Of a stretch of DNA of 64,000 nucleotides, positions 31,886-43,396 are shown piece after piece (positions within the stretch are counted from its first letter, which is position 1; each line of letters opens with the position of its first letter). The notes below the pieces were generated by a model. It was not told the DNA's origin and did no database searches. It saw only the letters and a program-made list of their open reading frames with translations. The DNA comes from Timema cristinae (taxonomy: Eukaryota; Arthropoda; Insecta; Phasmatodea; Timematidae): NCBI GenBank assembly GCA_039000515.1, contig JBCFYV010001001.1:2269889-2333888 (forward strand). The letters run 5' to 3'. The position numbers and the translations under genes are program-made.

Positions 31886-33039
31886 TAGTACCGGACCACA
31901 AGGTTCAACCATAAGGTAAAAAAATCTGCCCCCACGAATAGTATAATTTTCAGTCCAAACAGCCGGGTACTAATATCAAATAATAGTATCGGTTACTAAT
32001 GACACCAAGGTCTTAAAGGTGAGTTTGTTACTATCAATCTTTTTTTTTTCCCCTACGCCTTACCAAAGTCAATGTTTCAATCAGGAGCTATTAACGATTT
32101 GTCAAAACTGAGATAGTTCTTAGAACATAGACATTTAATGATTTCTGAACAGAACGTGGGCTGGTAATTTACTTGTAAATGAAAGGTTTAAAAAAAAAAG
32201 AAGTTCACATTGATATATTTTCTGCCCTCACATGAACGGATTTGAACCCGATATCTTCAGATCGATATAAGATATCCAAGGTTGGTTACTCTCTTTTGAC
32301 TATGACCCGTTGATCTCATAACCCAGAGAAAAATAATATGTCTAGTGTTGTCCTACTTTTAGTTTGTTACACATGTGTGTTTTTTATAATAACTGTGCAG
32401 ACTTTTAATAAACTAAAAATTATCAGAAATATGACCTAAGAAATAACCTAATAATTTTATAAAAATATTTCAAATTCACAAAAAAAACATAAAAATATGA
32501 ACAAAAACTCGTAATGAATTCACAAGATTAACGTAAACACACACGCTACAAAGGGAAAATAAAAATATATATAATTTGCAATGAAGAAAAACCCTTAGCA
32601 ACAAAACTCTTACATTTTTCTATTTAATATTGATTTACAATTATATTCCTCAGAAATAATAGCTACCCCTTTTCCAACGCAACCCTCTCCACCTTAGTTG
32701 CAGTGTTTTACCAGGAATGTGTACTTTACAACCAGACAAGCAAAGAGGATACATAGTTCATGGCCAACATTATCTGCTCATTCAGACAACTGTGATGTGA
32801 CAACATTTATGTTTGAGTGGCCTACCTAAGGATGTATGAAATATTGATGGTATTTAAAAAAACATTTATTCAACATAAATGCCTAAAAAGACTCTTAACC
32901 AAGATCATACTAACTAAAAATCCAAAATGAATTATGATCAAAGAATGATACATAAAAAAACGTGTCCACAATCAGGACATCTTAAACATCATTTATATAA
33001 TTTAAAAAAAAATGGAATTATAATCCGGACTCTAAAGAA
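31886..33039. other. No gene seen; AT-rich
   Basis: AT-rich. 32220-32320 contains GGATTTGAACCCGATATCTTC, a possible minus-strand SINE B-box remnant. Nothing more. Confidence 0.4.
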
Positions 33040-33480
33040 TACGTTGTTTGGGAGTGTTTTTGTCGTTATTGAGTTTTAAACCCCCCCCCCCCCCCCCAAA
33101 AAAAAAGAAGGCTTATACGTGCCTTACCCAACAAGTTTTCGGATCGTCATACGGGAGTGTTTTTGTCGTTATTGATTTTTTGAACCCCCCCGCCTCCCCC
33201 GCCCCCCAACAAAAGAAGGCTTATACGTGCCTTACCCAACAAGTTTTCGGATCATCATACGGAAGTGTTTTTGTCGTTATTGATTTTTTGAACACCCCCC
33301 CCCCCCCCGCCTCCTCCCCCCCCCAAAAAAAGGCTTATACGTGCCTTACCCAACAAGTTTTCGGATCATCATACGGAAGTGTTTTTGTCGTTATTGATTT
33401 TTTGACCCCCCCCCCCCCCCAAAAAAAAAAAGAAGGCTTATACGTGCCTTACCCAACAAGTTTTCGGATCATCACACTCG
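33040..33480 (+). repeat. Tandem repeat of about 100 bp with poly-C/poly-A, four units
   Basis: Each unit has GGGAGTGTTTTTGTCGTTAT, TGATTTTTTGAA, a run of 10-17 C, a run of A, then AGAAGGCTTATACGTGCCTT and ACCCAACAAGTTTTCGGATC. Unit length varies mostly through the homopolymers. A 179-codon frame (33048-33587) survives only because the indels happen to keep frame; poly-Pro/poly-Lys content argues against a protein. Confidence 0.8.
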
Positions 33481-33838
33481 GCTGTGTTTTAATAGAATTG
33501 TACCGCAAATATAGCACAGCATTTACCATCTTGGTACTGATTGGCTACCATGTGCGACTTCCTCAACATATCGACACTACTCATTAGCGATAGAAACAAT
33601 TCTAAGAACAGTTGATTGAGTATTTTTCCTACGAATGTTTAACGAAGCTGGATCGCAGTTGCTTTGTTTAGATCTATCTTGAAGCTAGCGAATTTAACAT
33701 GTCTCTCATGCCGGTACAATAAACATGTTAAAAGTGAATAAAGACACTTGTTTTTTTATGATCTATCATTTTATTACATTTATAGATACATATCCTAATA
33801 CAAGGACATTTCTTATATTTACGTTTGTAAATTGAAGC
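33481..33838. other. No gene seen
   Basis: Ordinary AT-rich flank between the tandem repeat and a SINE1. Confidence 0.4.
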
Positions 33839-33850
33839 TACTTTTGATAA

Positions 33851-34103
33851 CCCGCCTCGGTGGTGTAGTTGGCTAACGCGCTAGTCGTGTTGAGCCCGAC
33901 TGCTGAGGACGGGGGGATCGAGGTTCGAATCTCGTTTGGGTGAACTGGGGGTGGTTTTTTCCTAAATGGTTTTCCACTCTACCTCCACGCAAATGTGGGT
34001 TCACTTCCTTTAATTCAACCTCCCCAATTCCTAATCCATTAGAGTAATTAGTACTTAAGCGTATAACCCGAACGGGTAGTAAGACGTGGTGCTAAATAAA
34101 TAA
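33851..34103 (+). repeat. SINE1, full length
   Basis: CCCGCCTCGGTGGTGTAGTT head, B-box GAGGTTCGAATCTCG, tail CCCGAACGGGTAGTAAGACG and GTGGTGCTAAATAAATAA. The 12-bp TACTTTTGATAA flanks it perfectly (33839-33850, 34104-34115). Confidence 0.9.
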
Positions 34104-34474
34104 TACTTTTGATAAATACTACAAACACATTTAATAAAACCATGAACACAATATGTATCGTTCTTTATTTTAATACAACTTTGGGACAAACTTGTCTCCA
34201 TAAGATTGCATTTATTAATATATTTAGTCATGTGTATTCAAAAGAGATACGTAATATTTAAAATTGGGAAATAATCATTCGAGCTAGAATTTACAGCTCG
34301 TTCAAACAACACTAATGATAATTATCTGAAAAACGAAAATTGAAATATTAACATATAAAAACTTGCTAATATCAAAAATAATAAATAGTACATATTTATT
34401 ATCCTAGCAGTTAAGTCGCGGCCATTCAGCAGATACCTCATTTCCGGACCTGCAAGATAGAAGCGTTTTATAAC

Positions 34475-34694
34475 CGCGTCTTTCTGTTCAGGTTATATAC
34501 ATAAATGAGGTAGGGATGAGGAAGGAAGCATTTTATAGATAGCTACGCGCATTTGCGTGGAATGATAGTGGGAAACCATTTAGAGGGGAAAAAAAACAAC
34601 TTGACCTGACCGGGATTCGAACATTGATCTCCCCGCCACCAGCAGGCCAGTCCGACACTAGAGTGATGCCTAGGACTCCTCGGCCACTGAAGCT
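34475..34694 (-). repeat. SINE3, minus strand
   Basis: Reverse complement: CTTCAGTGGCCGAGGAGTCC, GGTGGCGGGGAGATCAATGT, B-box TTCGAATCCCGGTCAGG, body CGCAAATGCGCGTAGC, and a tail remnant ending CCTGAACAGAAAGACGCG. Confidence 0.7.
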
Positions 34695-35701
34695 AGTGTT
34701 ATCAATGTTTATCGATACAAATATGCGTATTTTCTAAACCGTTTGTTCCTTCTACCAGAATGTTACTATCGAATGGCAGGCAGTGTCTTCGTTAACATAA
34801 AATAATCTGACAAGCTTCTCATGACATCTTGATGTCTATCCTTCCAATAAAATGAGGTCGATACATTCATTTTGAGGGGCAGCCTGTATCATGATTAATT
34901 GCTTGTTTTGTTCCTCTCTTTCCCAGAATAAATTAATTAGTGACCGTAGTAGACTAACCATTAATAATACCACATTTAGAGCGCGCCCTTAGTTAATTTT
35001 AAAGTTGTTCCAAGACTGGATTCTGATATTAATATAGCCGTATTTATGGACTAAGTGCTCTTTTTTTTAAGTTCTAAAAATCATATTTTTATTTATGATG
35101 TATATTTTTATTCCAGTTAGAAAAAAAAAAGTAAACATTAATTACTAGTGGTTCTGTGAACAGTAGACCTCCTTCCATGTTATAATTTTTAATACATTCT
35201 TAAGATTTTTCTTTGGATTTCAACTTGAAATATCGCCTGTGATTGATCCTTGTATTTGTACTTTATATTTTTCCTTGGTGATCAAGTTATTATAGAAAAC
35301 ATCTCTGTACTTTATTCAACAATACATTATAGTCATAGAGAATAACCATTATTCACGCCTTTTAAGAGTCAAATCTCTCCATATCTGCCAAAAAATTTAA
35401 AACATACCAAGCTACTTGATTTATTGCTTAAAATTTTAAATTCAAATTACTTGAGATGAACTAAAAAAAAAACATTTTAGTAGTCACCGTCTTAAAACAA
35501 ATAATTAGATTGAAAGACGATGCACACACGTTGTTTGGCCAAGGTTCAAAGAACACCCATGCCAAAAACCGTTAAAATTGGTCCACACCTTCGATAATTA
35601 TCACGTAAAAAAAAGATCTAAACAGTCGGTCAGACAAATTAAATGCCAAATGGTCAAGTTAAAACAGAACTTATATATATTAGGTCAATTATAGCGCTAT
35701 C
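34695..35701. other. No gene seen; AT-rich
   Basis: No frame, inverted repeat or tRNA-like box that I can support. Confidence 0.4.
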
Positions 35702-35714
35702 TATTGTATGTTGT

Positions 35715-35954
35715 GGCCGGGGTTCAATCCTCGGTCCCGGCACAGATTTATCTGATTACCAAACCCTTCCTACACCTCTGACAAGACATCTTGTGAATGT
35801 GGGGAATGCCAGGCCTCCACCGTGGTTCGGATTCCACGTTAAACTGTAGGTCCTTCATTTCATCTCACAATCACCCTACCATAACACATAAGCGTAAGTG
35901 CGTATAACCCGAATGGGTAGTAAGACGCGGTGGTAATAATAATAATAATAATAA
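35715..35954 (+). repeat. SINE2, slightly 5'-truncated
   Basis: Begins at GGCCGGGGTTCAATCCTCGG, so the A-box part of the head is missing, and runs to the CCCGAATGGGTAGTAAGACG tail and (TAA)n. The 13-bp TATTGTATGTTGT is perfectly duplicated (35702-35714, 35955-35967). This shows that the truncation happened during insertion. Confidence 0.9.
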
Positions 35955-36224
35955 TATTGTATGTTGTTTGTCCCCTCCAAAATTATGACTATGACGTCAG
36001 CGGGACAGGACGGCTCGTGTGCGTGTCTGTAGGATACAGCCCACTGTTTTCCCAATAAGCCGAACATTCACCTGTCATTGAATCCTGTTCCGTACTTAGT
36101 CCTATGTTTTACCGCAGAAAAATGACGTAACAGTGTTGGATGGACCTGACAAGAGTGCTTCACCTCTGTGCAACTGTCACCCCATGTCTTGGTACCATGG
36201 TTAATATACCTGACCTAGTTAGAA

Positions 36225-36490
36225 GACACCCGCTTCAGTGGTCGAATAGTCTATAAGGCGTCCCTCTCATGTTGGACTGGTCTCCTTAAGACGGGGATAT
36301 CGTGGTTGGAATCCCGGTTGGATCTACTGAAGGCGGTTTTTCTTAAATCGTTTCCCACACTCCTTCCACGCAAATGAGGGTACATTACCTATAAAATGCT
36401 TCCTTCCTCACCCCCAATCCATTGGAGTAATTATCGTATATGTGTAACACCTGAACAGGTATTAAGACATGATAACACATAATAATAATA
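36225..36490 (+). repeat. SINE3, near full length
   Basis: Head ACCCGCTTCAGTGGTCGAAT, GACGGGGATATCGTGG, B-box GTGGTTGGAATCCCGG, body GTTTCCCACACTCCTTCC and GCAAATGAGGGTACATTACC, tail ACCTGAACAGGTATTAAGAC then (AAT)n. The tail is a variant of the SINE1/2 tail. Confidence 0.75.
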
Positions 36491-36599
36491 CCCAGGAGGC
36501 TGTGTTTCAAACGAAACAAGTGTTTTGGTATCGACAAGTGACAACTTTTCCATCCTGTAAAGTGCTTTTTTGATCTATTCATATACGGTCATTGCAAGT

Positions 36600-36920
36600 T
36601 TTTGTTTATATTCTAGGGTCATTTTTTGTAAATTTGAAGAACATATTTTATTTTAGAATTTCTACTGTTAATTTTTTGAACAATTTTTTTTTTTTTATCA
36701 TAAAATTCTGGGCCTTGTTCAAAAGTCCTAACAAATATTCAAATAATTTAGAAAATTATGACTAAATGTAGAAAACTAAACCGAACGTAGGCTATATACT
36801 GAAGCGATATTCTAAGTATTTGGGTTCTGAAAATATGTTGTTAAAATAAATTGCAAAAAAACAGACTTTAACTTGTGATTTGCCCCCCCCCCCCCCCACC
36901 TCCTACCCCCAGGCTCAACT
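36600..36920. mobile_element. Foldback MITE (FB) remnant
   Basis: Right-arm motifs remain (GTAGAAAACTAAACCGAACG, AAATAAATTGCAAAAAAAC) next to a C run at about 36883-36898. The left arm is poorly recognisable. Confidence 0.45.
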
Positions 36921-37519
36921 TAAAACTGACATCGAAGGGCCCATAGTTCGATTTCTCTTTGTTACGGTCGATTTTAAATCTGCCGGGTGGTGTTAAGCCC
37001 TTGTGGATAACAATGTACGATGTATAGCAGGGCTACCAGTATAAATTCCACTTGTTATGGTCTCTTCTTTTCTGATGAAGTAGTTCGACCAGCCCCTTCA
37101 ATGTAACACACATTTTATTATATATGTATATTGTAAGAACGAATTGATTTAGTGGAGATTTTCTTTTGTTTTTTATAGTTCTTAATCACGCGACGCTTCT
37201 CCATAATACGCCCTTCCATCCCCTCACCTCCTCTCTGGCGCCTATAAACATATTTTAGTCCTTATCTTGATCAGCCATGTGTATATATAATTAAAAAGTT
37301 TAGTGATTTTTTCTCGGTGGTAATCTTCTCTAATCGAGAATTTTTTTTAAATGTGTGTCTTGAAAATCCTCCTATTTGGGGGTGCATTAGAGATGTAGTA
37401 TAGAAAAGCTTCGCTTAAATTTTTCTGAATAATTTCTAAAAATTCAGTTTTGGAATTTTTTTTATTTATTATGCTCTGTAAAATAAATGCATAATATTTA
37501 AATGAAATAAATACAATAC
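36921..37519. other. No gene seen
   Basis: Nothing recognisable between the foldback remnant and a truncated SINE2. Confidence 0.4.
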
Positions 37520-37529
37520 TTTAATATAT

Positions 37530-37691
37530 ATGAATGTGGGAAATGCCAGTTCTTCACCGTGGTTCGGATTCCACGTTAAACTGTAGGTCCTTCATTTCAT
37601 CTCACAATCACCCTTCCATTACACATTAGCGTAAGTGCGTATAACCCGAACGGGTAGTAAGACGCGGTGCTAATAATAATAATAATAATAA
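37530..37691 (+). repeat. SINE2, 5'-truncated
   Basis: Starts in the body at GAATGTGGGAAATGCCAG and ends with CCCGAACGGGTAGTAAGACG and (TAA)n. TTTAATATAT is duplicated (37520-37529, 37692-37701). The truncation point is close to that of the copy at 11621-11769. Confidence 0.8.
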
Positions 37692-37701
37692 TTTAATATA
37701 T

Positions 37702-38225
37702 TCCCAAGTTTTAAGTTCATATAACATTAAAAAATTATAAGCTATAATTCAATTCAATGATTTCAAATCGGCTGCACGATTTGTTTACCTCTAAATAGAC
37801 AATTGAATTGTGGCCCGGGCTGTTGACCTAAGAAACCTTCAAATTTCTGCCAAAACCATTTAACGACACGAACTGTGGGAGTTTAGATATTACGAGGAAT
37901 GTCGAAATGAGACAATGATAGCTTCTACCTGAAATTTAAAACAGCATGTTAGAAAGTACACTGCTAATTATGTGAATGCAATTCATACCTCTCTCTCAAA
38001 TGAATGGGCCGTGTCCCTCAAAAAGCCGGGCCGAAACTCACCTAGACAGTTCAAATCATCATATTTCACGAGTTATAAGGGGTAAAACTTGCTATTTTAT
38101 GTTTTTTTACCCCGAACAATTTTTTCGGTAAAGTAATTATTGTATGGGGCTGAACTTGAGTATAACTAGACATTCATATTAGGTGTAAACAATCAAATAT
38201 CTATATTATTATCTTTAATATTATT
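37702..38225. other. No gene seen
   Basis: No supportable feature. Confidence 0.4.
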
Positions 38226-38580
38226 ATTATACTACTAGTATAAAGCCACATGGCTGACTCACTCACTGACATTAATGTTCACCCACTTCCAGATGAGCTA
38301 GAAACTTGAAATTTGGCAAACTTATAGCATTTATCCTATAAGCGGCGGGAAAATTCCAATAACTAAAAAAAAAAAATGTTAACTCTCAAAAAAAAATTCA
38401 AAATGTTGGAGCTACTTTAAAGTCAGGTACAGACCTTTCTTTGGAGGTCTCTTGTGGCTAAACGCTAAGACCTATAAAAAAAATTGCTCTGGAATTACAT
38501 TAGTTAGCATCCACCTGCAAATAAAACTCTTTGGGGGTTCGGTGGCGGAGCCTCTAACGAGCAAAACGAGTTATAAATAT
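38226..38580 (+). mobile_element. Helitron 5' fragment (possible)
   Basis: TTATACTACTAGTATAAAGC followed by GGCTGACTCACTCACTGAC and GAGCTAGAAACTTGAAATTTGG resembles the 5' region of the insect Helitron type seen at 1688. A leading TC and a CTRR 3' end are not found, so the copy is partial or diverged. Confidence 0.45.
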
Positions 38581-39325
38581 AAAACATAGCGTCAAAGTTA
38601 TAACTAGGAACTTCCCAGACTCTATGGGTAAAGGAGCGGGTGTTCTCCTCTCAATCCCGTAGCGTGGAAACTCTCTCAGAAAAGTGTTCTCAACTGTCCA
38701 TTAAATTAATCAGCCAGAGAGTGAGAGAGACCGAGTTGTTGTCTACCGCGTTCCGTATGTTTACACACTCACCAGAGGTGGAAGAAATAAAACAGGCTCA
38801 TCTCTGGTCCGTTGAAAGTACTCTACACCTTCCCCCTTCTCCTTTCTTTCTTCTCACACCGTCTCTACAATGAATTATTACTGAGGGAGCTACTCGGACG
38901 TGTAAAAATATAGTCCGAGCTACAAACACTCAACGCGAGCTGTCATTACCGCGTTGATTGGTTTGGATGCGGCAAGGTCAACACCGAGTTGGTTCGTTCT
39001 TGTGGAATTTAAAAATTTCTTTGCAACGTTTCATTGATGAGTTTACTCGGGGTTGCTTTCACCAGGGAAAACACCAGGAAAATATTATTTTTTTTGTTGT
39101 TGTGTCTTCGACGGCTAAGGTGGGAGTCGTCAACCTTTTTGGTCACCGATTAACTTACAAATTTATAAAGCTTTCGTGGTCATCCATCGTTTCTAACTCT
39201 TCTTTGATTTGTTTTTGTGTTTATTCATCCTATATTTACCCCTTGAATTGAATATTTCCTCAAATACTTATGACCTAGCCTTTTACAAAAAATGTACGAT
39301 TTCATATCTAACAATTTAATGTTAT
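38581..39325. other. No gene recognised; two open frames
   Basis: Frames of 77 (38640-38873) and 97 codons (38958-39251) occur in sequence less AT-rich than average. Neither shows a domain, signal peptide or repeat that I recognise, and no splice structure can be argued. I do not call them genes. Confidence 0.35.
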
Positions 39326-39336
39326 TCTAACGTTAC

Positions 39337-39618
39337 CAGTGTGACCTGGTGGTCTAGGGGTAAGGTGTCGGACTTCTGTGCTGGGGTCCGGGGTTCAATC
39401 CTCGGTCCCGGCACAGATTTACCTGATTACCAAACCCTTCCTTCACCTCTAACAAGACGTGTATTAATCACAACTTGTGAATATGTGGAATGCCAAGCCT
39501 CCACCGTGGTTCGGATCCCACGTTAAACTGTAGGTCCTCCATTTCATCTCACAATCACCCTTTCATTTGCACACTAGCGTAAGTGCGTATAACCCGAATG
39601 GGTAGTAAGACGCGGTGC

Positions 39619-39651
<33 letters not shown>
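39337..39651 (+). repeat. SINE2, full length
   Basis: Head GTGACCTGGTGGTCTAGGGG, B-box GGGGTTCAATCCTCGG, body ACCGTGGTTCGGATCCCACG, tail and a long (TAA)n. Flanks TCTAACGTTAC (39326-39336) and TCTAACATTAC (39652-39662) are an 11-bp duplication with one change. Confidence 0.88.
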
Positions 39652-39652
<1 letters not shown>

Positions 39653-39769
39653 CTAACATTACTGATTATGACCAATCAAGATTATTTTGGGCACACTCAA
39701 ATATTAGTTGAAAGTACTTGATATATCTGTGTATTTAGAAAATTCCAAGATCTACTTTTAACGACGATG

Positions 39770-40065
39770 TGGTTTCTTACGTGATCGATTGAAAATGACC
39801 ACGAGATCGACGCTCGATCGCGATCGACTAGTTGCTGATCGCTTGTCCAAGGCATCATTCTCGCAATAAGTCGGATTGCTGATTATGAAGATATTGGTTT
39901 TATAATCCCAGTCGGGTGCACCGAGACAGTTTTTTCCTATATGGTTTTCCACCACTCCATCATCGCCAAATCGGTACACTTTCTCTAAGCGTAACCTTCA
40001 TCATCCCTAATACATTGACGTAATTATAGTACACTTACGAACGCCTATAGCCCTTTCACTTCTCC
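39770..40065 (+). repeat. SINE3-like relic
   Basis: GGATTGCTGATTATGAAGAT, a degenerate B-box, CCCAGTCGGGTGCACCGAGA, GGTTTTCCACCACTCC and CTAATACATTGACGTAATTA follow the family order. The tail is lost. The antisense 73-codon frame here is incidental. Confidence 0.5.
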
Positions 40066-40110
40066 AACTTAAACTGACTTTTATTACCCTGGTAACAAAC
40101 CACGTTACGC

Positions 40111-40915
40111 CACTGTCAAAATATAAGTAATTGGTTAGGAAATGTGAAATATTTCTAAAATATAAAAATAAAGTCGTTGATGTCTATTGATGTTCTTTAC
40201 GTACTATACAACCATTAAAATGTTTTAAAAAGGTGGTTGGTCACCTTAGCGTTTAAAAAAAAAGCATTTAGAGTTATATAAAACAAAACATAAAAATATT
40301 TTTTGAAATGACGTGTAAATTAAGCTGACTTAACGTCATTTAAAAGTAAAAAGCAAGAGAAGGCATTGTGATAAAAGCGATGAGCTTACCTCGTTCTTGT
40401 CAAGAGATTCTTTCCTTTCTGCTCGTTGTACTCTCTGACAGTTGTTCCTAGTGTCTGCGAGCGTGAGAAGAGTATTAGCTTGATACAGGGTGTCGCAAAG
40501 GGTGTTACATGGTGTCGCACCTTTCTCTTATACAGGTATTTTATTAATCTTAATTGACAGTGGCGGTGGAACCTTATTTGTCGAAGGGGAAGGAGGTAAT
40601 AAGCATAAAAAGGTTTTTTTTAGGGACTTCGATCTCCAAGTCAAAGGGATGTCCGGGACTTTCCCCTGGAAAATGAATGAAAATTGAATACCCCTAGAAC
40701 CTAAACCCTCGTTTGGAAAGAAAATTAGAATCTTTTTTAAGCTATTTGAAATGTCTTCTTTCGGAGAATCTTTTGAAAATTTGGATGTCTTTAGAAGCTT
40801 TGTAAGTTGTCCTCACCTGAGAAAGTTTTGGAAAACTAGATTTCTCTAGAAGCTATTTGGAGTTTGTTGCAAGGCCATCTTTCAGCGTCATATTCTAGAA
40901 TCTCAAGAAGGAGTT
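40111..40915. other. No gene seen
   Basis: A 65-codon frame (40490-40687) has no recognised domain. Several loosely related AGAAGCTTTTTGGAAA-like segments occur at 40720-40880 but do not form a clear array. Confidence 0.4.
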
Positions 40916-41165
40916 ACCCCCTCCGGTGGGCGCAAGATCTAACGTGCTACTCTCTCAATAGACTAGACTGCCGATTACGGGGAGATTGAAGCTCGAATCT
41001 CTGTTGGGTGTACCGAAGGATTTTCCAAAATGGTTGACCAGTCTCCCTTCGCGCAAATGCGGGTACACTTCATATAAATATAACCTCCCTAATACCAAAA
41101 AACCATTAGTGTAATTAGTACAAAAGCTTATAACATGAATGGATAGTGAGACGCAGTTTTAAAAG
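40916..41165 (+). repeat. SINE1/3-type relic
   Basis: CCCCCTCCGGTGGGCGCAAG, GACTAGACTGCCGATTACGG, B-box GAAGCTCGAATCTCTG, GCGCAAATGCGGGTACACTT, and a decayed tail ACATGAATGGATAGTGAGAC. Confidence 0.6.
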
Positions 41166-41620
41166 AAAAAAAAATTAGGGGAGTTAAATAAATCTAGAGG
41201 GAGAACTTATTTCCGAGGACGAGGCAATGCTCCCCTGCTCACCCTCTCGGTTCCACTGCTCCTGTCATAATATAATTTTGATTTGGTTTCTCAATTAAAT
41301 GAATAATTGAAAAACAGTAACACAGCTGGGAAGTCTGAATGGTCCGGTTACTTCATTGATTAGTAGACATAACGTCTCCGTAGCAAACACAATAATTACA
41401 CGTTCATTTAATCTAGGACCGTCATTTGTCAGTGCTTTCGCAAGCGTCACCAAACTAAAACTATCTGACCCGTGGTTCAAACTGTGGTCTACCGGTCATC
41501 GAAGTTACAGCCTATTTATGACCAAGTTGAGACTCAAACTAAGCTCAACCTTCACCGGAGCTCTAGTATACTGTATTCACATAAGATATACTCCATCTAA
41601 GAGTGTAGGTAAAATACAGC
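41166..41620. other. No gene seen
   Basis: Frames of 61 codons (minus) and 90 codons (plus, 41356-41628) overlap antisense. Neither is recognised, and the longer one runs into a MITE end. Confidence 0.4.
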
Positions 41621-41622
41621 TA

Positions 41623-41833
41623 CAGTAGCCCCTTGGATTCTTTGTTGCTGACTGACAGATCACAGCTGACTTCTGACAGTCAACATTTAGGTATATACCT
41701 GTCAGACGTGACAGCTGCTAAACACATGCAGATCATATGGCTCGGCGTAGGGATACATAATTTGGTCTGGTAACTTTTCAAAGCTGTCAGCTGTGAACTG
41801 TCAGTAGGCACCAAATAAGCCATGGGGCTACTG
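41623..41833. mobile_element. TA-flanked MITE, 211 bp
   Basis: The left end is CAGTAGCCCCTTGG and the right end in reverse complement is CAGTAGCCCCATGG. TA is duplicated on both sides (41621-41622, 41834-41835). Subterminal CTGACAG/CTGTCAG motifs repeat. TA duplication and CAGTAG-type ends fit the Tc1-mariner-pogo group, as a non-autonomous member. A second copy in inverted orientation is at 43183-43396. Confidence 0.8.
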
Positions 41834-41835
41834 TA

Positions 41836-43152
41836 GACACACTGCCAGCACCCGAGTTTTACCTCTGCGTTCTACCACTTTCATCCTGGCGGTGAAAGGA
41901 AAAACTGAAAAACCAAAACAAAGCATTACCACTGAGTTAATAACTATACGATATAGTTTACGAGTTTAATGCTTCATATTTTAGTGAATTTAACTTCCCG
42001 AATTTACACCTTAATTAAGGGTTCAAAACCTGACGAACCTGGCTCAACTCTTAGTTGAACTAATCGTATTTATACATTCTCACGAATTTATGCATAGCTT
42101 TAATCAGGTGGAAGCACTATCAACAATACCGCTCAGATTAGTTCCTCATCTTTAATTGAAAGATGTCGCTATGGAAGTTTTGATTACCTATAAGTTTTAT
42201 TTTATATTTGTATAAGATATAAAGGCGCTCATAAATTATTCACCATCATTAGCCTTAATAAATTCGTTATTTTTGTGTAAATTTTAAAATGGTTTGCGGT
42301 AATTAATCATAGTACTAAATCATATTTGACTTTTTTCCTCAAATTACCGCAAACAATTTTCTGTAGAGCTTAAAATAAATAATTTACTACTTGTTTTCAA
42401 ACGAATTGATCTCTAAAGTCCGAATTTTATAAGAAAGGCCTTTTAAAAAGGGCAAAATTTCTTTTGCCGCAAAAATTGGTGATATTTTTCTATTTGATTT
42501 GTGTTATTTTTATAGGTATTGATAATATCTATTAAAAGTAACAGCTGAATATTATCTGACCTGACGTATCAATACATTAAAGTGGATCTAATAACTTTTC
42601 TCGCCGTCATATAACGTTCTTCCTGTTAAAAAACAAAACAATATAAAAACTGTAACAGTGTTCGTCAACGTGGAAGGTGAGCGTCCCGATAAAAGTTGCC
42701 GCTATGGGTTGGGGTTTTAATTCAGTCTCTCGGCGGGATGTCAATGTATCCCTTCCTACTATCACACATGGTCAACATCTGTTGCCCCCCCCCCCCCTCC
42801 CATCCCTTTCTTATTCCCACGATGTTCAACCTACACGCATCTTAGCACGACACGACGAGGAAGTGTTGGTTCAATAATTTCCATCTGATACGATCGATTA
42901 AAACTCGGACTTGTTTTAGACAGGAGAGCAGAACTTGAAAAATGGTTCGCCACAGGTAGACAATTATCTTTCATCAATAGTTTTACTTTTTTATACATAT
43001 ATATAAAGATAGGTGTCATACAGAGGGGCAGCTCACAAGTCGAAACATGGAAGGGGAGAGGGGGACATTTGGAAAGCATCAGTCGCTTTTCTTTAGAGTC
43101 ACATTTTATATTACTTTGTGAAACATCTTTTCAGAGTTTTAGGCCACAATCC
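41836..43152. other. No gene seen; MITE relic and inverted repeat
   Basis: 42512-42620 (GGTATTGATAATATC to AACTTTTCTCGCCGTCAT) resembles the inner part of the 211-bp MITE. GTTTGCGGTAATT (42292-42304) pairs with AATTACCGCAAAC (42342-42354) around a 37-base loop. A C run lies near 42785-42797. Frames of 66 and 82 codons are unsupported. Confidence 0.4.
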
Positions 43153-43182
43153 GACACCTAAGCTGAGTCGCAAGCGTGTCTA
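43153..43182 (+). repeat. SINE4 head, left part, interrupted
   Basis: CCGACACCTAAGCTGAGTCG and AAGCGTGTC match the SINE4 A-box region. It is cut by the MITE at 43183 and continues at 43397. Confidence 0.65.
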
Positions 43183-43396
43183 AAGTAGCCCCACGGCTTC
43201 TTTGGTGCTGACTGACAGCTTTAAAAAGTTACCAGACCAAATTACGTATTCCTACGCTAAATCAGATGATCTGAAAAAAATATGTGTTTAGCAGCTGTCA
43301 CTTCTGACAGTCAAAATTTAGGTATATACCTAAATATTGACTGTCAGAAGTCAGCTGTGAACTGTCATTTAGCACCAAAGAAGCCATGGGCTACTG
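43183..43396. mobile_element. TA-flanked MITE, 214 bp, second copy
   Basis: AAGTAGCCCCACGG on the left and GGGCTACTG on the right, flanked by TA (43181-43182) and CA (43397-43398, a decayed TA). The interior is the reverse orientation of 41623-41833 and contains a palindrome around TTTAGGTATATACCTAAA. Comparison with the uninterrupted SINE4 at 29152 (GTGTCTGTATACTGAG) confirms the insertion point. Confidence 0.8.

Noticed and set aside
33048..33587. 179-codon open frame as a protein-coding gene
   Set aside because: It is made of a tandem repeat with poly-C/poly-A runs giving Pro and Lys tracts. Frame survival depends on homopolymer lengths. No domain.
38640..39251. Two open frames of 77 and 97 codons as host exons
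   Set aside because: No domain, no defensible splice sites and no repeat of the signal elsewhere. Chance frames of this size are expected.
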